NCBI GenBank assembly: GCA_945830345.1
Contig: CALZYS010000017.1
Span: 1-32,049 of the forward strand
Reading direction: 5' to 3'
From: an uncultured Prevotella sp.
Lineage (GTDB): Bacteria; Bacteroidota; Bacteroidia; Bacteroidales; Bacteroidaceae
DNA: 32,049 nt
The position numbers and the translations under genes are program-made. How positions within the stretch are numbered: the stretch's first letter is position 1; each line of letters opens with the position of its first letter. Positions 1-9,600 of this stretch are shown in pieces. The notes below the pieces were generated by a model. That model was not told the DNA's origin. It ran no database searches and saw only the letters and a list, made by a program, of their open reading frames with translations.

Positions 1-162
1 GAAGTCATATCTCCACTCAAGCGGTGTGTGAGCCGCTGTGAGGATAGGGTTCTCATACTTCTCGTAAATACCGTTATACTTAGCCGATGGCTTGTTTGGC
101 TTGCTCAGCAGTTCTTCGTGCGCCTTGCGCAGAGCTGCCACTCTTTCATTAAAATCACTCAT
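1..162 (-). CDS. GH130 mannosylglucose phosphorylase, N-terminal part only
   Basis: The first 54 codons of a gene that continues beyond the left edge. The frame starts MSDFNERVAALRKAHEELL and includes NPILTAAHTPLEWRYDF, which closely resembles the N-terminus of GH130 4-O-beta-D-mannosyl-D-glucose phosphorylases as I recall the Bacteroides fragilis enzyme (PVLTAAHTP then WRYDL). That family cleaves mannosyl-glucose with phosphate to mannose-1-phosphate and glucose in the cytosol; no signal peptide is seen, in agreement. It lies 35 bp downstream of the CE7 esterase on the same strand, with only an AT-rich repeat between, so the two are probably co-transcribed. In the known pathway a cellobiose 2-epimerase and a sugar transporter would be expected further left. 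The catalytic region is outside the window, so a mannooligosaccharide phosphorylase cannot be fully excluded. Confidence 0.85.
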   Translation of the reverse strand, partial: MSDFNERVAALRKAHEELLSKPNKPSAKYNGIYEKYENPILTAAHTPLEWRYDF

Positions 163-180
163 GATGGTTAATGTATATTT

Positions 181-215
181 TTTAATTCTTTAATTTTTTA
201 ATTCTTTAATTCTTT
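181..215 (-). repeat. Intercistronic AT-rich tandem repeat (AAAGAATT units)
   Basis: About four imperfect copies of an 8-base unit, AAAGAATT in the mRNA sense, fill the junction between the CE7 and GH130 genes. The array also encodes the last residues of the esterase (KELKN) and its stop codon. It is one of several such arrays at co-directional gene junctions in this window. Confidence 0.7.
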
Positions 216-1490
216 CAAGAGCCATGCCACCCATTCGTCCCACTGCTCCTGATACCAGAAGTGGGCTGTCTGTTGATAAAGGCTCATCTCTTTCGGGGCG
301 GTCACGGTGTTGTATGTAGCCCATGCGGATGTCGGGGGAACCACCTCATCGTTATATCCGAATGAGAACCAACCCTTACACTTGATGCGCTTGGCGAAAT
401 TGATTCCGTCGAAATATCCAGAGTTCTTCACCTTCACTGGGTCGTGCTTCTTCTCATAATAGAAATAATGTGGCCATCCGCAGGCAATGCCCTTGAGCGA
501 AGCAGTATGGTCGCACATGGCGGCATGCACAGCACCATAGCATGTCACTCGGCTGTCGAGACCGGCGCATACGAGGGACAGCATACCGCCCTGACTGCTA
601 CCAGTGACGCCAAGATTCTTGCCGTCCCATTCGGGCAGAGATGCTATATAGTCGATAGAGCGAATGGCACCAGTGAAGATACGCTTGTATGGCATCTTGT
701 CGCGATTGTCGAGATTAGCCTCCCAATATCCGTTGAGAGCACCATTATGCAGGCGGTCATACACATCCTGCTTCATTGTCACGGGTATGCCATGAACACC
801 TATTTCCAATGTGATTACTCCTTGCGAAGCCATCCACACGTCACCACCATAGGGTCGGCAACCGGCTCCAGGCACTCTCAACAGTGCGGGATATTTTCCA
901 GGCTTCACAGGTATGCAGAGAATACCATAGATCTTGCTTCCCCATGCATTGTTGTTGAAGCTCACCTCATACACATTGACATCCTTGGTGCAACGCTCCG
1001 GCAGCAGTTCGCAATGAGGGTCGAGATCCACCTTGCGGGCTTCGGCAATGGCATTTGACCAAAACTCGTCGAAGTCGGCAGGACATTCGGCATTAGCCTG
1101 AATCTTCTCGGGAGAGAAGGCTGCGGCACAAGTGTTGCGGTATTCCTTGCCGCCAATGTTTGTCTTAACGTTCACGCGATAGAACCCCGGCTTGTTCATC
1201 TTGCCCGAAAGTTTCATCTCGCCGTTCTTCAGTGTGGCTTTCTTTGTTCCACCCACGGGATACATCTCCGGACCTTGTTCATACTCCACCTCAACATTCT
1301 CTATGGGAGTGTTGGAGCGTAGTATTCTGACGGTGAAGTTTGCCGTTTCGCCCACCTTATAGTTCCAGTCACTGTGGTCGGGAGCTATCGACACGACGAT
1401 ATTGTTGCCCCTTATCTGGGCAGAAACACTTACCACCTGGCACATCATAAGGATTGCAAACGCAATAGATGCTCTAAGTATTCTTTTCAT
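198..1490 (-). CDS. CE7-family acetyl (xylan/mannan) esterase, secreted
   Basis: 430 residues. A signal peptide of about 24 residues ends in VSVSAQ, so the protein is exported. Residues 26-125 look like a beta-rich Ig-like leader domain seen in Bacteroidetes members. The CE7/AXE1 alpha-beta hydrolase core starts near residue 132. The nucleophile elbow is GSSQGG (Ser299), with Asp381 in FGYNDEVVPP and His410 in QQTAHFWYQ completing the expected triad. CE7 enzymes remove acetyl groups from xylo- or manno-oligosaccharides; the mannan setting suggests acetylated glucomannan or galactomannan fragments as substrate (inference). The gene has its own promoter about 250 bp upstream and is followed by the GH130 gene. 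The start is followed directly by a good signal peptide. A cephalosporin-deacetylase label would describe the same fold; location favours a glycan role. Confidence 0.88.
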   Translation of the reverse strand: MKRILRASIAFAILMMCQVVSVSAQIRGNNIVVSIAPDHSDWNYKVGETANFTVRILRSNTPIENVEVEYEQGPEMYPVGGTKKATLKNGEMKLSGKMNKPGFYRVNVKTNIGGKEYRNTCAAAFSPEKIQANAECPADFDEFWSNAIAEARKVDLDPHCELLPERCTKDVNVYEVSFNNNAWGSKIYGILCIPVKPGKYPALLRVPGAGCRPYGGDVWMASQGVITLEIGVHGIPVTMKQDVYDRLHNGALNGYWEANLDNRDKMPYKRIFTGAIRSIDYIASLPEWDGKNLGVTGSSQGGMLSLVCAGLDSRVTCYGAVHAAMCDHTASLKGIACGWPHYFYYEKKHDPVKVKNSGYFDGINFAKRIKCKGWFSFGYNDEVVPPTSAWATYNTVTAPKEMSLYQQTAHFWYQEQWDEWVAWLLKELKN

Positions 1491-1588
1491 ACCTTATTAT
1501 ATATATTATATTGCAGTTATTAGAGTTTCTTTCTTTTTTTATTCAGGCTTGTCATTCTAAATCCAGCAGGCTCTGAGTTTTCGTTTTA

Positions 1589-1628
1589 GTAGTTAGAGGT
1601 AGGTGGACGCTTCCACTCCTCTAACTAC
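1589..1628 (-). other. Stem-loop in the leader of the esterase transcript
   Basis: Arms at 1589-1599 and 1618-1628 are perfectly complementary over 11 bp (AGTTAGAGG against CCTCTAACT plus two pairs). After a 2-base bulge an inner stem GTGGA/TCCAC at 1603-1607/1612-1616 closes a 4-base loop. No T-tract follows on the minus strand, so it is not an ordinary terminator. The downstream flank 1629-1660 repeats CTAACTA-type words, which could offer alternative pairing. Confidence 0.6.
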
Positions 1629-1740
1629 AAACCTAACTACTAACTATAAACCTAATTGAATATTTAATTAAAAACCTGTTACATCTGTATCTTTTGTCTT
1701 TATTTGTCGTTACACTTGGCGTGTTGTTTATTTCGACGCT

Positions 1741-1777
1741 GCAAAGGTACGACAAATTATCGAAACACAATGATACT
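1741..1777 (-). promoter_or_regulatory. Promoter of the CE7-GH130 unit
   Basis: On the minus strand TACCTTTGC (1741-1749) matches the Bacteroidetes -7 box TAnnTTTG, and a TTG lies 18 bases upstream at the -33 position. AGTATCATTGT (1767-1777) covers the -33 region, with the plus-strand word GATACT starting 23 bases from the -7 box. The same geometry occurs at the SusC promoter and at the promoter of the gene at 10076-11080. Confidence 0.75.
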
Positions 1778-1974
1778 ATTTTATCAAAATAATGCACTAT
1801 TATGTAGTTTTGTTAAAAAATACGTTAAAATACTATAGTTTCGTGCTTTTTTTAGCCAGTTATTATTGAAATATTTATCGAAAAAAGATATAATATCGAG
1901 TTATTATAATAGTAAACCTATTGAATTACAATTAATTGTCACATTTACACCTTTAATGTGCAAAGAAAGCAAAA

Positions 1975-2002
1975 CGGAGGATAGTATTGATACTACCCTC
2001 CG
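1975..2002 (-). terminator. Hairpin terminator after the SusC-to-GH26 operon
   Basis: CGGAGG (1975-1980) pairs with CCTCCG (1997-2002), and after one mismatch six inner pairs follow (1982-1987 with 1990-1995). On the minus strand the stem is followed by TTTTGCTTTCTTTG. It lies 24 bp past the GH26 stop codon, so the operon probably ends here. Confidence 0.7.
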
Positions 2003-2025
2003 ATGTATATAAAACGAATTATCAC

Positions 2026-3483
2026 TTATTCCCAAGATGGTAATTCATCTCTTGTTATGACATATTTTGAGTTCATTTGTGCATTAAAGAACACGTCATC
2101 GTTGTATGGTGCATTCATAAAGTCGCCATTCCACGGCATAAACCAGCTCCACATATCACCTCCTTGCATCATGTTGCCAATCTCAGGGACGGCACCACAT
2201 TCGCTGAGCGTAATAATCTTCTTGCCGTCAGTGAGGTTGTAGAGAGCATCGAAGTCGCTAATGAGAGAGAAATGATACTTTGATGCATCATTCTCATAGT
2301 AGTCGCGACCGATGATATCCACATACTCATCGCCAGGATAATAATCCTTGTCCTTGCCGTCGGATGTCCACACCCAGATGAGGTTGTTCACGCCCTTTGC
2401 CTTGAATGTGTCGAACATCAGCTTCCAGAGTTTCTTATACTGTGCTGCACCGTCGTTGCCCCACCAGAACCATGCCGTTCCGCCTTCATACTGATAGCGA
2501 TTTCCGGCAGCCTCGTGCAGCGGACGCCACAATACAGATATACCCTTCGACTGAAGGTCGAGCAGATAGTCGGCCACAACATCGAGATGCTTCAGAGCGA
2601 GAGTGTTCTCCCATTTTCCGCTACGCACAGCATTCTTGCATGAGAACGGAGTGTAAGTCTTACCTTCCTCGCTCACATAGAAGTGGTATTTGTTGGGATC
2701 GTTGATGTCAGCTTCTGATTCAGGCATGTTCCAGTGCCACATTATCGACACTATACCATTGCCTTTTGCCCAATTCTCTATTGGTGTGGTGTCGGTATAG
2801 TCAATCCAGTCGGCATTGCCTAATGGCTTGCTCCAATGTAGGAAGAGATAGTCGAAGCAGGCAATGGCAGGATATCTGCCTGTGCGGTTGAAGATATCCT
2901 CGGCTGTGGATGTGCCCCAACCTCTGTCTTCGTTGGAAGATACTGTACCCGAGAGCACGGTTTTGCCAAACTGTGACTTGAGGAACTGATATAGCTTCAC
3001 AGTTCCCTCGGTTGCATCGGGATTCACAGGCATATCGGCAATGTCAAATCGATTGATGTCGAATGTATTGACAGGAGCCGTGGAGAACGAGAATGAGAAG
3101 TCGGAGGCGAAGTTATAGCCTTCGTCTCTCACCGTGGGTTTCATTACTGTCACCTTATATGTGGTGTTACCCTTGGTGTCGTAGGTGAAGATGAGTTTGT
3201 TGCCCTCCACCGTCACTGCCGAGTCAGCCACATATGCATCATTGATCTTGATGCTGGCATGAGGCGTGTGGTAAATGGGTTTGTCATATTCGATGGTTAT
3301 CACCTTGATGGTGTCGAGGTCTGTGGCACCGTCCTGTGGGGTGACGCTCACCACAACTGGAGCGACACCCTGACCGCGGTCGGGCTGGTAGTTGGCGTTG
3401 TTGTCGCTGTTTTCCGGATCGGAGCACGACATTGCCATACCTGTTATGGCAAGAGCCATTATGCTAAAAAATATTTTCTTCAT
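2026..3483 (-). CDS. GH26 endo-beta-mannanase, surface lipoprotein with Ig-like domain
   Basis: 485 residues. The lipobox ends at Cys20 (GMAMSC) and is followed by SDPENSDNN, an acidic tail of the kind that sends Bacteroidetes lipoproteins to the cell surface. Residues 40-137 resemble a bacterial Ig-like (BIG_5 type) domain. The GH26 barrel spans about 155-480. The acid/base is Glu324 in WRPLHE and the nucleophile is Glu428 in TLSECG, both in the standard GH26 sequence context; aromatic residues near YEGGTAWFWW probably line the active site. GH26 enzymes cut beta-1,4-mannan. As the last gene of the SusC-SusD-binding protein operon and probably surface-located, it is the likely enzyme for first cuts in polymeric mannan. 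A hairpin terminator follows. Confidence 0.92.
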   Translation of the reverse strand: MKKIFFSIMALAITGMAMSCSDPENSDNNANYQPDRGQGVAPVVVSVTPQDGATDLDTIKVITIEYDKPIYHTPHASIKINDAYVADSAVTVEGNKLIFTYDTKGNTTYKVTVMKPTVRDEGYNFASDFSFSFSTAPVNTFDINRFDIADMPVNPDATEGTVKLYQFLKSQFGKTVLSGTVSSNEDRGWGTSTAEDIFNRTGRYPAIACFDYLFLHWSKPLGNADWIDYTDTTPIENWAKGNGIVSIMWHWNMPESEADINDPNKYHFYVSEEGKTYTPFSCKNAVRSGKWENTLALKHLDVVADYLLDLQSKGISVLWRPLHEAAGNRYQYEGGTAWFWWGNDGAAQYKKLWKLMFDTFKAKGVNNLIWVWTSDGKDKDYYPGDEYVDIIGRDYYENDASKYHFSLISDFDALYNLTDGKKIITLSECGAVPEIGNMMQGGDMWSWFMPWNGDFMNAPYNDDVFFNAQMNSKYVITRDELPSWE

Positions 3484-3503
3484 AATTTTTTTATATTATC
3501 AGA

Positions 3504-4769
3504 TTAATATTCTGCTGGTTCGATGCGGAACTGTCCGAAGCTGTGGTCTATCTGCCAGTCGTCGTCGGAGTTGGGCTGGCATACAAACTCGAGGCTCACC
3601 CATTGGTCGGGTTCTGTGGGCAATACCGAACCTCCGAGACAGTCAACGAGAGGCAGCGAGATAGTCTGCCATTCACCGTATGTGTTGTTTAGTCCGTCGC
3701 TCACGGGATCCCACTGGTTGCGTGTTCCGCCATTGAGTGTCAGCATATATCCACCGTTGCGGCTTCCCGCCTTACCATTGTCGCCATAGTTGTAGAAGGG
3801 CTTTGAGGATGCGGTGCACACCTCAAACTTCAGCACGTATTTCTCAGGATGTGCCGATGCGTCAAGCCAGCGCCAGTTGCAACCGAAACCTGTTGAGTTC
3901 CAGCTCCACGAACCGATAATCGACGACGAGAGGTCCTGGTTCTTCTGAAGTCTGATATACTGATAGCCAAGGCATTTCGGGTCGCCGATGTTGCCACCCC
4001 ATGTGAGCTGTGCCTTGAACCAATCGTTCCACCATCCGAAGTCGCCATCGAAGTTGCCATACATCAGCTGGTCGCTCATTCTGTAGGGTATGGTCTTTGT
4101 CTTGCGTCCGTCCATGCCTTCCCACTCGAATGTGATAAGTGAGTTGTCGGGAGCGTCCTTCGGTATGAGAATACCCATATATGTCTCCGTGATGGAGTCG
4201 GTGGGGATAACCTCACTGTAGCCTGCGGCGTCGTTGTGGATAGTTATCTTGGCAGTGTTCTGTTCCTCGTCCTTTGAGAATCCGTAGAGGTCGAAGTAGT
4301 CGCCCATCACCTGCACCTTGTCGCCCTGCAGCACAAACTCGTTTTTCAGTCCTTCAAGCTTGAGGTTGGGGATGTTAACAGGGAAGTCCATGGTTACAGT
4401 ACCTTGTTCCGTTGTGTATATCAACTTGTTGGTGACTTCCTCGGGAATCTTCCTTGGTATGGTCACGTTGCAGAAGTCGCGCTCGGCATATACGGCATGG
4501 CGCACGTCCACCTCCAACCCGTTGAATGAGATACTCTTCACATGGCTCAGGTTCTTACCCTTAATCTTTATCATCTGGTTGAGCACACCGCCAGTGATGG
4601 CCTGCGGTGTTTCCGATATGTCCTGTGCATCGTAGATAGCCTCGATGACAGGAGCGCCGTCGCAGGAATAAGGGTCGTATGAGGGAATATCCACCACGTC
4701 GCTGCACGAAGCCATAGCCATGACAGCCATCAGTGCCAATCCCGTTTTCTTTAAATATATAGCTTTCAT
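3504..4769 (-). CDS. Surface glycan-binding lipoprotein with IPT/TIG domains (SusE position)
   Basis: 421 residues with lipid Cys22 (MAMASC) followed by SDVVDIPSYD. Residues 38-135 (APVIEAIYDAQ to FPVNIPNL) and about 136-232 read as two IPT/TIG Ig-like folds. The C-terminal half (about 233-421) is rich in Trp and Gly (FGWWNDWF, GSWSWNSTGF, CNWRWLD), as in the glycan-binding C-terminal domain of surface glycan-binding proteins. It has no catalytic motif. It lies between the susD-like gene (27 bp away) and the GH26 gene (20 bp away). By position and layout it should hold mannan at the surface for the SusCD complex; the ligand is inferred from the neighbouring enzymes, not seen directly. Confidence 0.82.
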   Translation of the reverse strand: MKAIYLKKTGLALMAVMAMASCSDVVDIPSYDPYSCDGAPVIEAIYDAQDISETPQAITGGVLNQMIKIKGKNLSHVKSISFNGLEVDVRHAVYAERDFCNVTIPRKIPEEVTNKLIYTTEQGTVTMDFPVNIPNLKLEGLKNEFVLQGDKVQVMGDYFDLYGFSKDEEQNTAKITIHNDAAGYSEVIPTDSITETYMGILIPKDAPDNSLITFEWEGMDGRKTKTIPYRMSDQLMYGNFDGDFGWWNDWFKAQLTWGGNIGDPKCLGYQYIRLQKNQDLSSSIIGSWSWNSTGFGCNWRWLDASAHPEKYVLKFEVCTASSKPFYNYGDNGKAGSRNGGYMLTLNGGTRNQWDPVSDGLNNTYGEWQTISLPLVDCLGGSVLPTEPDQWVSLEFVCQPNSDDDWQIDHSFGQFRIEPAEY

Positions 4770-4796
4770 ATTTATACCTTATTTAATTAATTTTCA

Positions 4797-6557
4797 TTAG
4801 TTCCATCCCGGGTTGTTCTCCTTGATGGCGTCGTTGGCAGATATTTCGTCTGCAGGAATCGGATAGAGAAGGTTGCGCTCAGTGCGGTTCTTGTTGATGC
4901 CTGAGTCGTCGAAACCTCCGATGGCGTTCATTGCGTCGAGATATATACCCCAGCGTATGAGGTCCCAACGGCGGTCACCCTCGCAAGCCAACTCTTTGGC
5001 TCTCTCCTCTATGATAGAGCTGCGGAGCGAGTTCTTGCCGGGGTTGGCGTCCATCAGTCGGGCATTACTGCGCTGGCGCACCTGATTGAGGTACTTCATT
5101 GCCTCGTCGGGCTGGTCGGTCTCGTTGTATGCCTCCGACAGGCAGAGCAGCACGTCGGCATATCTCAGGAACGGCCATTGTGCGTCGGTATAGTCTGATG
5201 CCTTGTTCTTGCAGTCCTCATACTTGGTGGTGAAGGCAAGGCACTCCGAAGAAGTGTTATACTGGAAATTATATCCCATATCCTTGTACTTCTGTTCCTG
5301 CTCGTTTGGCACCGGATTGCCGTAGAGGTCGTAGCCAGTGATGCGGGCGCGCCATGCCTGTGGATAATAGAAGGCACCGTTGTAGTCCTCCTGATAGTAG
5401 TAGGTCCACACGTGGCGCACACCGTCGAGGATGCGCAGGTCGGTGTCGTCGAAGAGGGCGTACCAGTTGTATGTGCATCCTACCCAACCGCCACTGGTGA
5501 GGTAGTTCGAACTGGCGCTTGTGGTATAGCCGCTATAGTAGGAATGCACCTGGTTGCGATACTTGGTGTCGCCGTCGAGACACTCCACAGCCCACATAAA
5601 CTCAGGAGCCTGACGGTTGGAAGCCTTCCACAGGTCGGCATAGTCGCTCAAATAATAGTTGCCATACTCTCCAGCCACAAGTTTCTTTCCCCATTCCACA
5701 GCCTTGGCATAAAGCTCGGCAGAGTTGAGGTTCTCATATCCGCTCACTGCCTGCTTTTTCAATGTGACGGCAGCGGGAGTGTTGCACACCTGGATATCCT
5801 TCTGGCTCAGCTGGTCGAACACAGTGCGGTAGGGTTCACCTGTGCGGATGGTGACAGGAGTCTCGGTAGGCATAGCGGCAGATGCCATGGTGCAATACAC
5901 CTTGACGAGAAGTCCCGCGGCTGAACCGGCTGCCACATGTCCCTTCTGATAGTTTGCATCATCTATCTTGTACATCTTGGATGCCGCATCCTCAAGCAAT
6001 GAGATAATCTTCTCATACACCTCAGCCACTGGCATACGCGGGTCGTTGTATGAACCGCTTACAGCCACGTCGGTTTCCTTGAAAGGCACAGGGCCGTATG
6101 CTCTCACGAGGAGGAAGTAGGCAAAAGCCTTCTGAAACTCCATCTCGCCGATGGCATTGTTCTTATAGTCTTCAGACACGTTGCCCATAGCCTCGATGTA
6201 GCGAATGGCCTTGTTGGCATCGTTGATAAGGTTATACGGACCTTTCCACATCTTGTCGAGCGAACTCTCACCCTGGAAATCTCCAGCTCCCAAGTGAGCC
6301 AACAGCCAGTCGGGACCGGAGATATAGTCGCAGTCAAGTTCGAGCACACGGGGAAACTCTCCCCAGCACATCATGTCGTATAGCCAGTTGCTATACACGC
6401 CTGTCACCCATTGGTCAACAGCCTCTTTGGAGTCGCCAAGGTTTTCAGGGCCTATGAAACTTTCGGGGTCTGTGGTCAGCCAGTCGTTGCACGATGTTGT
6501 CATCATCGCACTGCCGCCCATCAGCATAGCCGAAATCAGTATCTTGTTTATCTTCAT
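4797..6557 (-). CDS. SusD/RagB-family nutrient-binding outer-membrane lipoprotein
   Basis: 586 residues. A lipobox ends at Cys23 (MMTTSC), followed by NDWLTTDPESF, a typical SusD opening. The N-terminal half is helical with TPR-like features (EMEFQKAFAYFLLVRAYG), and the C-terminus holds the usual RRWDLIRWG and NLLYPIPADEI motifs. Family members cap the SusC barrel and select the oligosaccharide that enters. The gene directly follows the SusC gene, separated only by an AT-rich tandem repeat, and precedes the glycan-binding protein. Many tyrosines and tryptophans in the middle (YNWYALFDD, HVWTYYYQED) suit a sugar-binding surface. Mannan specificity is inferred from the operon. Confidence 0.93.
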   Translation of the reverse strand: MKINKILISAMLMGGSAMMTTSCNDWLTTDPESFIGPENLGDSKEAVDQWVTGVYSNWLYDMMCWGEFPRVLELDCDYISGPDWLLAHLGAGDFQGESSLDKMWKGPYNLINDANKAIRYIEAMGNVSEDYKNNAIGEMEFQKAFAYFLLVRAYGPVPFKETDVAVSGSYNDPRMPVAEVYEKIISLLEDAASKMYKIDDANYQKGHVAAGSAAGLLVKVYCTMASAAMPTETPVTIRTGEPYRTVFDQLSQKDIQVCNTPAAVTLKKQAVSGYENLNSAELYAKAVEWGKKLVAGEYGNYYLSDYADLWKASNRQAPEFMWAVECLDGDTKYRNQVHSYYSGYTTSASSNYLTSGGWVGCTYNWYALFDDTDLRILDGVRHVWTYYYQEDYNGAFYYPQAWRARITGYDLYGNPVPNEQEQKYKDMGYNFQYNTSSECLAFTTKYEDCKNKASDYTDAQWPFLRYADVLLCLSEAYNETDQPDEAMKYLNQVRQRSNARLMDANPGKNSLRSSIIEERAKELACEGDRRWDLIRWGIYLDAMNAIGGFDDSGINKNRTERNLLYPIPADEISANDAIKENNPGWN

Positions 6558-6575
6558 AATATATTCAAAATTAAA

Positions 6576-6632
6576 ATAATTAATTTCTAATTTCTAATTC
6601 CTAATTCCTCATTCCTAATTCCTCATTCCTAT
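6576..6632 (-). repeat. Intercistronic heptamer array between SusC and SusD genes
   Basis: Seven or more copies of a 7-base unit, in mRNA sense GGAATTA, GGAATGA or GAAATTA, fill the space from the SusC stop codon to near the SusD start. The units are purine-rich in the transcript. This is the longest and most regular of the junction arrays in the window. Confidence 0.8.
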
Positions 6633-9600
6633 TTAAAAAGTAAGTCCCAGTCCAAACGTGAATGTTCTTGAAGAAGGATAAGAATAGATATCCACACCAC
6701 GGCGAGATGAGTCGTTACCGAAAGCATTCACCTCTGGGTCATACCAGCTGTAGTTGCTGATGGTGAACACGTTGGTGGCAGTGAAGCTCAACAGCACTTG
6801 TTCAAGTCCGGGGAATGGACGAGGCAAGCGGTAGCTGAGGGTGATGTTCTTCAGCTTGAGATACGAACCATCCTCCACATAGCGGTCGCTGAGCAGGAAT
6901 GTACGGTTATAACCTGCTGTTGCCTTTGGCCATGCCGCATTCTCGTAGTTGTCGGCGGTCCAGCGGCTGTTATACACTTCGGTGGGGATATTACCGATAT
7001 TGGCCACGGTGACATCCATGAGGTTACCGTTGAAGATGTCATTGCCCACGGAGCCTTGGAGCAGGAAGCTCAGCGAGAGGTTCTTCCATGAGATATTGTT
7101 GGTAAGACCGAAGGTGAAGTCGGGGTTGGTGTCGCCGATGATAGTGCGGTCGGCCTCAGTGATGGCACCGTCGTTGTTGAGGTCACGATACTTTATTTCA
7201 CCCACCTTTGAGAGAGCCACAGCATCCTTGGCGTTGGTGTATTGCGGGTCGGCTCTCACCTCTTGTATATTATCGTAGAATCCATCCTCCACATATCCGT
7301 AGATGGCACCGATAGGACAGCCGTTGCGCTGGATGAAGATATTGTCGGCACCATACCAGAGAGTGCGTGCAAACTGGTCGCCCTCGAGTCCGCCGATGGA
7401 GTTCTTGTTGAATGCGATGTTGCCGTTGAGGTTCCACTTCCAGTCCTTACTGTCAATTGGAGTTGCTCCGATGGTAATCTCAAGACCCTTGTTGGTCACA
7501 TTACCGGTATTGGTGAGCATGTTGGAGAATCCGTTGCTTGGAGCGATAATCACCTCCTGCAGCAGGTCGCGGGTCTTCTTCCAGTAGAAATCCACGGTAA
7601 GAGTCAAGCGGTTCTTAAACCATCCGAAGTCGATACCTGCGTTCCACTGCTTGGTGGTCTCCCACTTGATGTTCGGGTCAACAGGACCGCGCCATGATAT
7701 GTCGGCGGAACCGGAAGAGAGCGAGCCGCCGAAGGGGAAGTTGGCGGTGTCGAGCTGCGAGTTGATGCGATATGAACCGATACCCTGGTTACCGGTCTCA
7801 CCATAGCTGATGCGGAACTTCAGGTTGCTGAAGATATTGAGGTCCTTGATGAACTTCTCCTCTGATGCGCGCCATGCGAGTGCTCCCGAGAGGAATGTTG
7901 CCCACTTGTTCTCGTTGGTGAACTTGGAGCTACCGTCGGAGCGGAAGCTGGCAGTGAGGATATACTTGTCGGCGAGGGTGTAGTTGACACGTCCGAGGAA
8001 CGAGGCGAGTCGCTGCTGTCCCTTGTCGCCTGAGAGTGTCGCCTTGTCGAGGGCACGGCCAAGGTCGTTGGCTCCCGTGAGGTCGTCGGGGAAGTTGGTA
8101 GCCACCTGCTGGTCGTTTGTCCAGTTGCTGCTTTCGAGGGTGAAGGCACCCATCACGTTCAGGTGGTGAATCTTGGCGAAAGTATTGTCGTATGTGAGGA
8201 TCGACTCTGCGGTGAGGCTCTTCCATGTGTTGTGTCCAACGCTCGCCTTACCGTTGATAGGAGTCTTTCCCTCCTGTGTCTCACGTCCGTAGTAGCTCTT
8301 GCGGTCCTGCACGTTGTATCCGAGACCGAGGTTTTGGCGGAAGGTGAAGTTCTTCAGGAACTTGACCTGCACGAACGAGCTGCTGAAATAGTTGGAGCCG
8401 TTGAGTTGGTCGATGGCACTGCGCACGTATGCCCCAGGGTTGGCGGCAAGCCAGTTGAGGTCGTCGGCAGTGGTGGTGTCCATATTCGGGCCGTATGTCG
8501 GCGGGAAGAGCAGGGCAGAGCGAACGACACCGGTGTTGAAGCTCAGTGTGTTGGCAAAGTCGGTGGTGGAAGAGGTGAAGCTCTGGTTGGTGCCCACCTC
8601 AAGCCAGTCGGTCACCTTGCGCGAGATATTAGCACGCAGGGCGTAACGCTTGTAGCCGGAGTTCTTGATGATACCTTTCTGGTCGGCATAGTTGCCCGAG
8701 AAGCTGTAATAGCCACGGTCGTCGCCGCCGCTCACATTAATATTATAGTCCTGCTGGAATGCGTTCTGGAAGATTTCGTCCTGCCAGTCGGCTGTTGCGA
8801 GCTGTGTGGCATTGCCATATTCGTCATAGAACCATCCGCCGTTGCGGTAGTCCTCCGGTGCACCGGTATATTTACCAGTGTTGTAGTTGGGGTGTCCGTC
8901 GGTGTAATACTGATAGCCCCATGTTCCGGGATAGGGTAATATGTTGGATTTCGAACCGTTGTAGTAGCGGTCGTTGAGGTTCTGTTCGTTGATATATGTG
9001 GCATAAGTCACGGGGTCGAGCATGTCGATCTTCTTCGAGATGTTCTGCCATCCCCAGGTGGAGTTGAATTCCACCTTCGGCTTACCGGCCTTACCCTTTT
9101 TTGTCTGGATAAGAACGACACCGTTGGCACCGCGCGAACCGTATATGGCTGTTGCAGAGGCATCCTTCAGCACCTCAATCGACTCGATGTCGTGAGGGTT
9201 GATGAAGCTCAGCGGGTTGGACTGCTGCTCATTGGTGGTGGCACCGTTCGAGGGTGTGCTTCCTGACTCGAATGGCACTCCATCGACAATGAAAAGAGGT
9301 TGCGAACTGGTTGAGAATGAGTTGGTACCACGCACAACGATACTTATACCGCCACCGGGTGCGCCGTCGCTCTGTTGGATGTTCACACCGGCAATCTTTC
9401 CTTGCATACCATGAGCGATGTCAATCGAACCACCCTTCATCATGTCCTCTCCCTTGAGTTGTGAGAGAGCACCCGAGAGGTCGCTCTTCTTCATCTGTCC
9501 ATAACCTACAACAACCACCTCGTCCATCATCTTGGAGTCTTCCTTCAGCTTGACTGTGATGTTGCTACGTCCAGACACGTTGATGGTCTGGCTTTGATAA

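Larger units (their letters stand above)
1491..2025. other. Intergenic region: leader and promoter of the esterase operon, terminator of the mannanase operon
   Basis: This 535-bp stretch holds no convincing coding frame. From right to left (the direction of transcription) it contains the hairpin terminator behind the GH26 gene, an AT-rich segment with scattered GATACT-like words, a minus-strand promoter, and a 5' leader of about 250 bp with a strong stem-loop and TAACTAC-type repeats before the esterase start codon. Confidence 0.7.

Noticed and set aside
1824..1846. A third copy of the 33-bp mannan operator upstream of the esterase promoter (TTAAAA then TTTCG)
   Set aside because: Only short words match, the CCACTTAACC core is missing and the distance to the -7 box differs by about 26 bp.
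1940..1960. A CACATT/AATGTG inverted repeat near the end of the mannanase operon
   Set aside because: Six-base AT-rich arms with a 9-base spacer are expected by chance in such sequence.
8163..8939. A 258-codon open frame on the plus strand inside the SusC gene
   Set aside because: It is antisense to a well-conserved transporter, has no promoter box or recognisable domain and follows from the codon use of the real gene.
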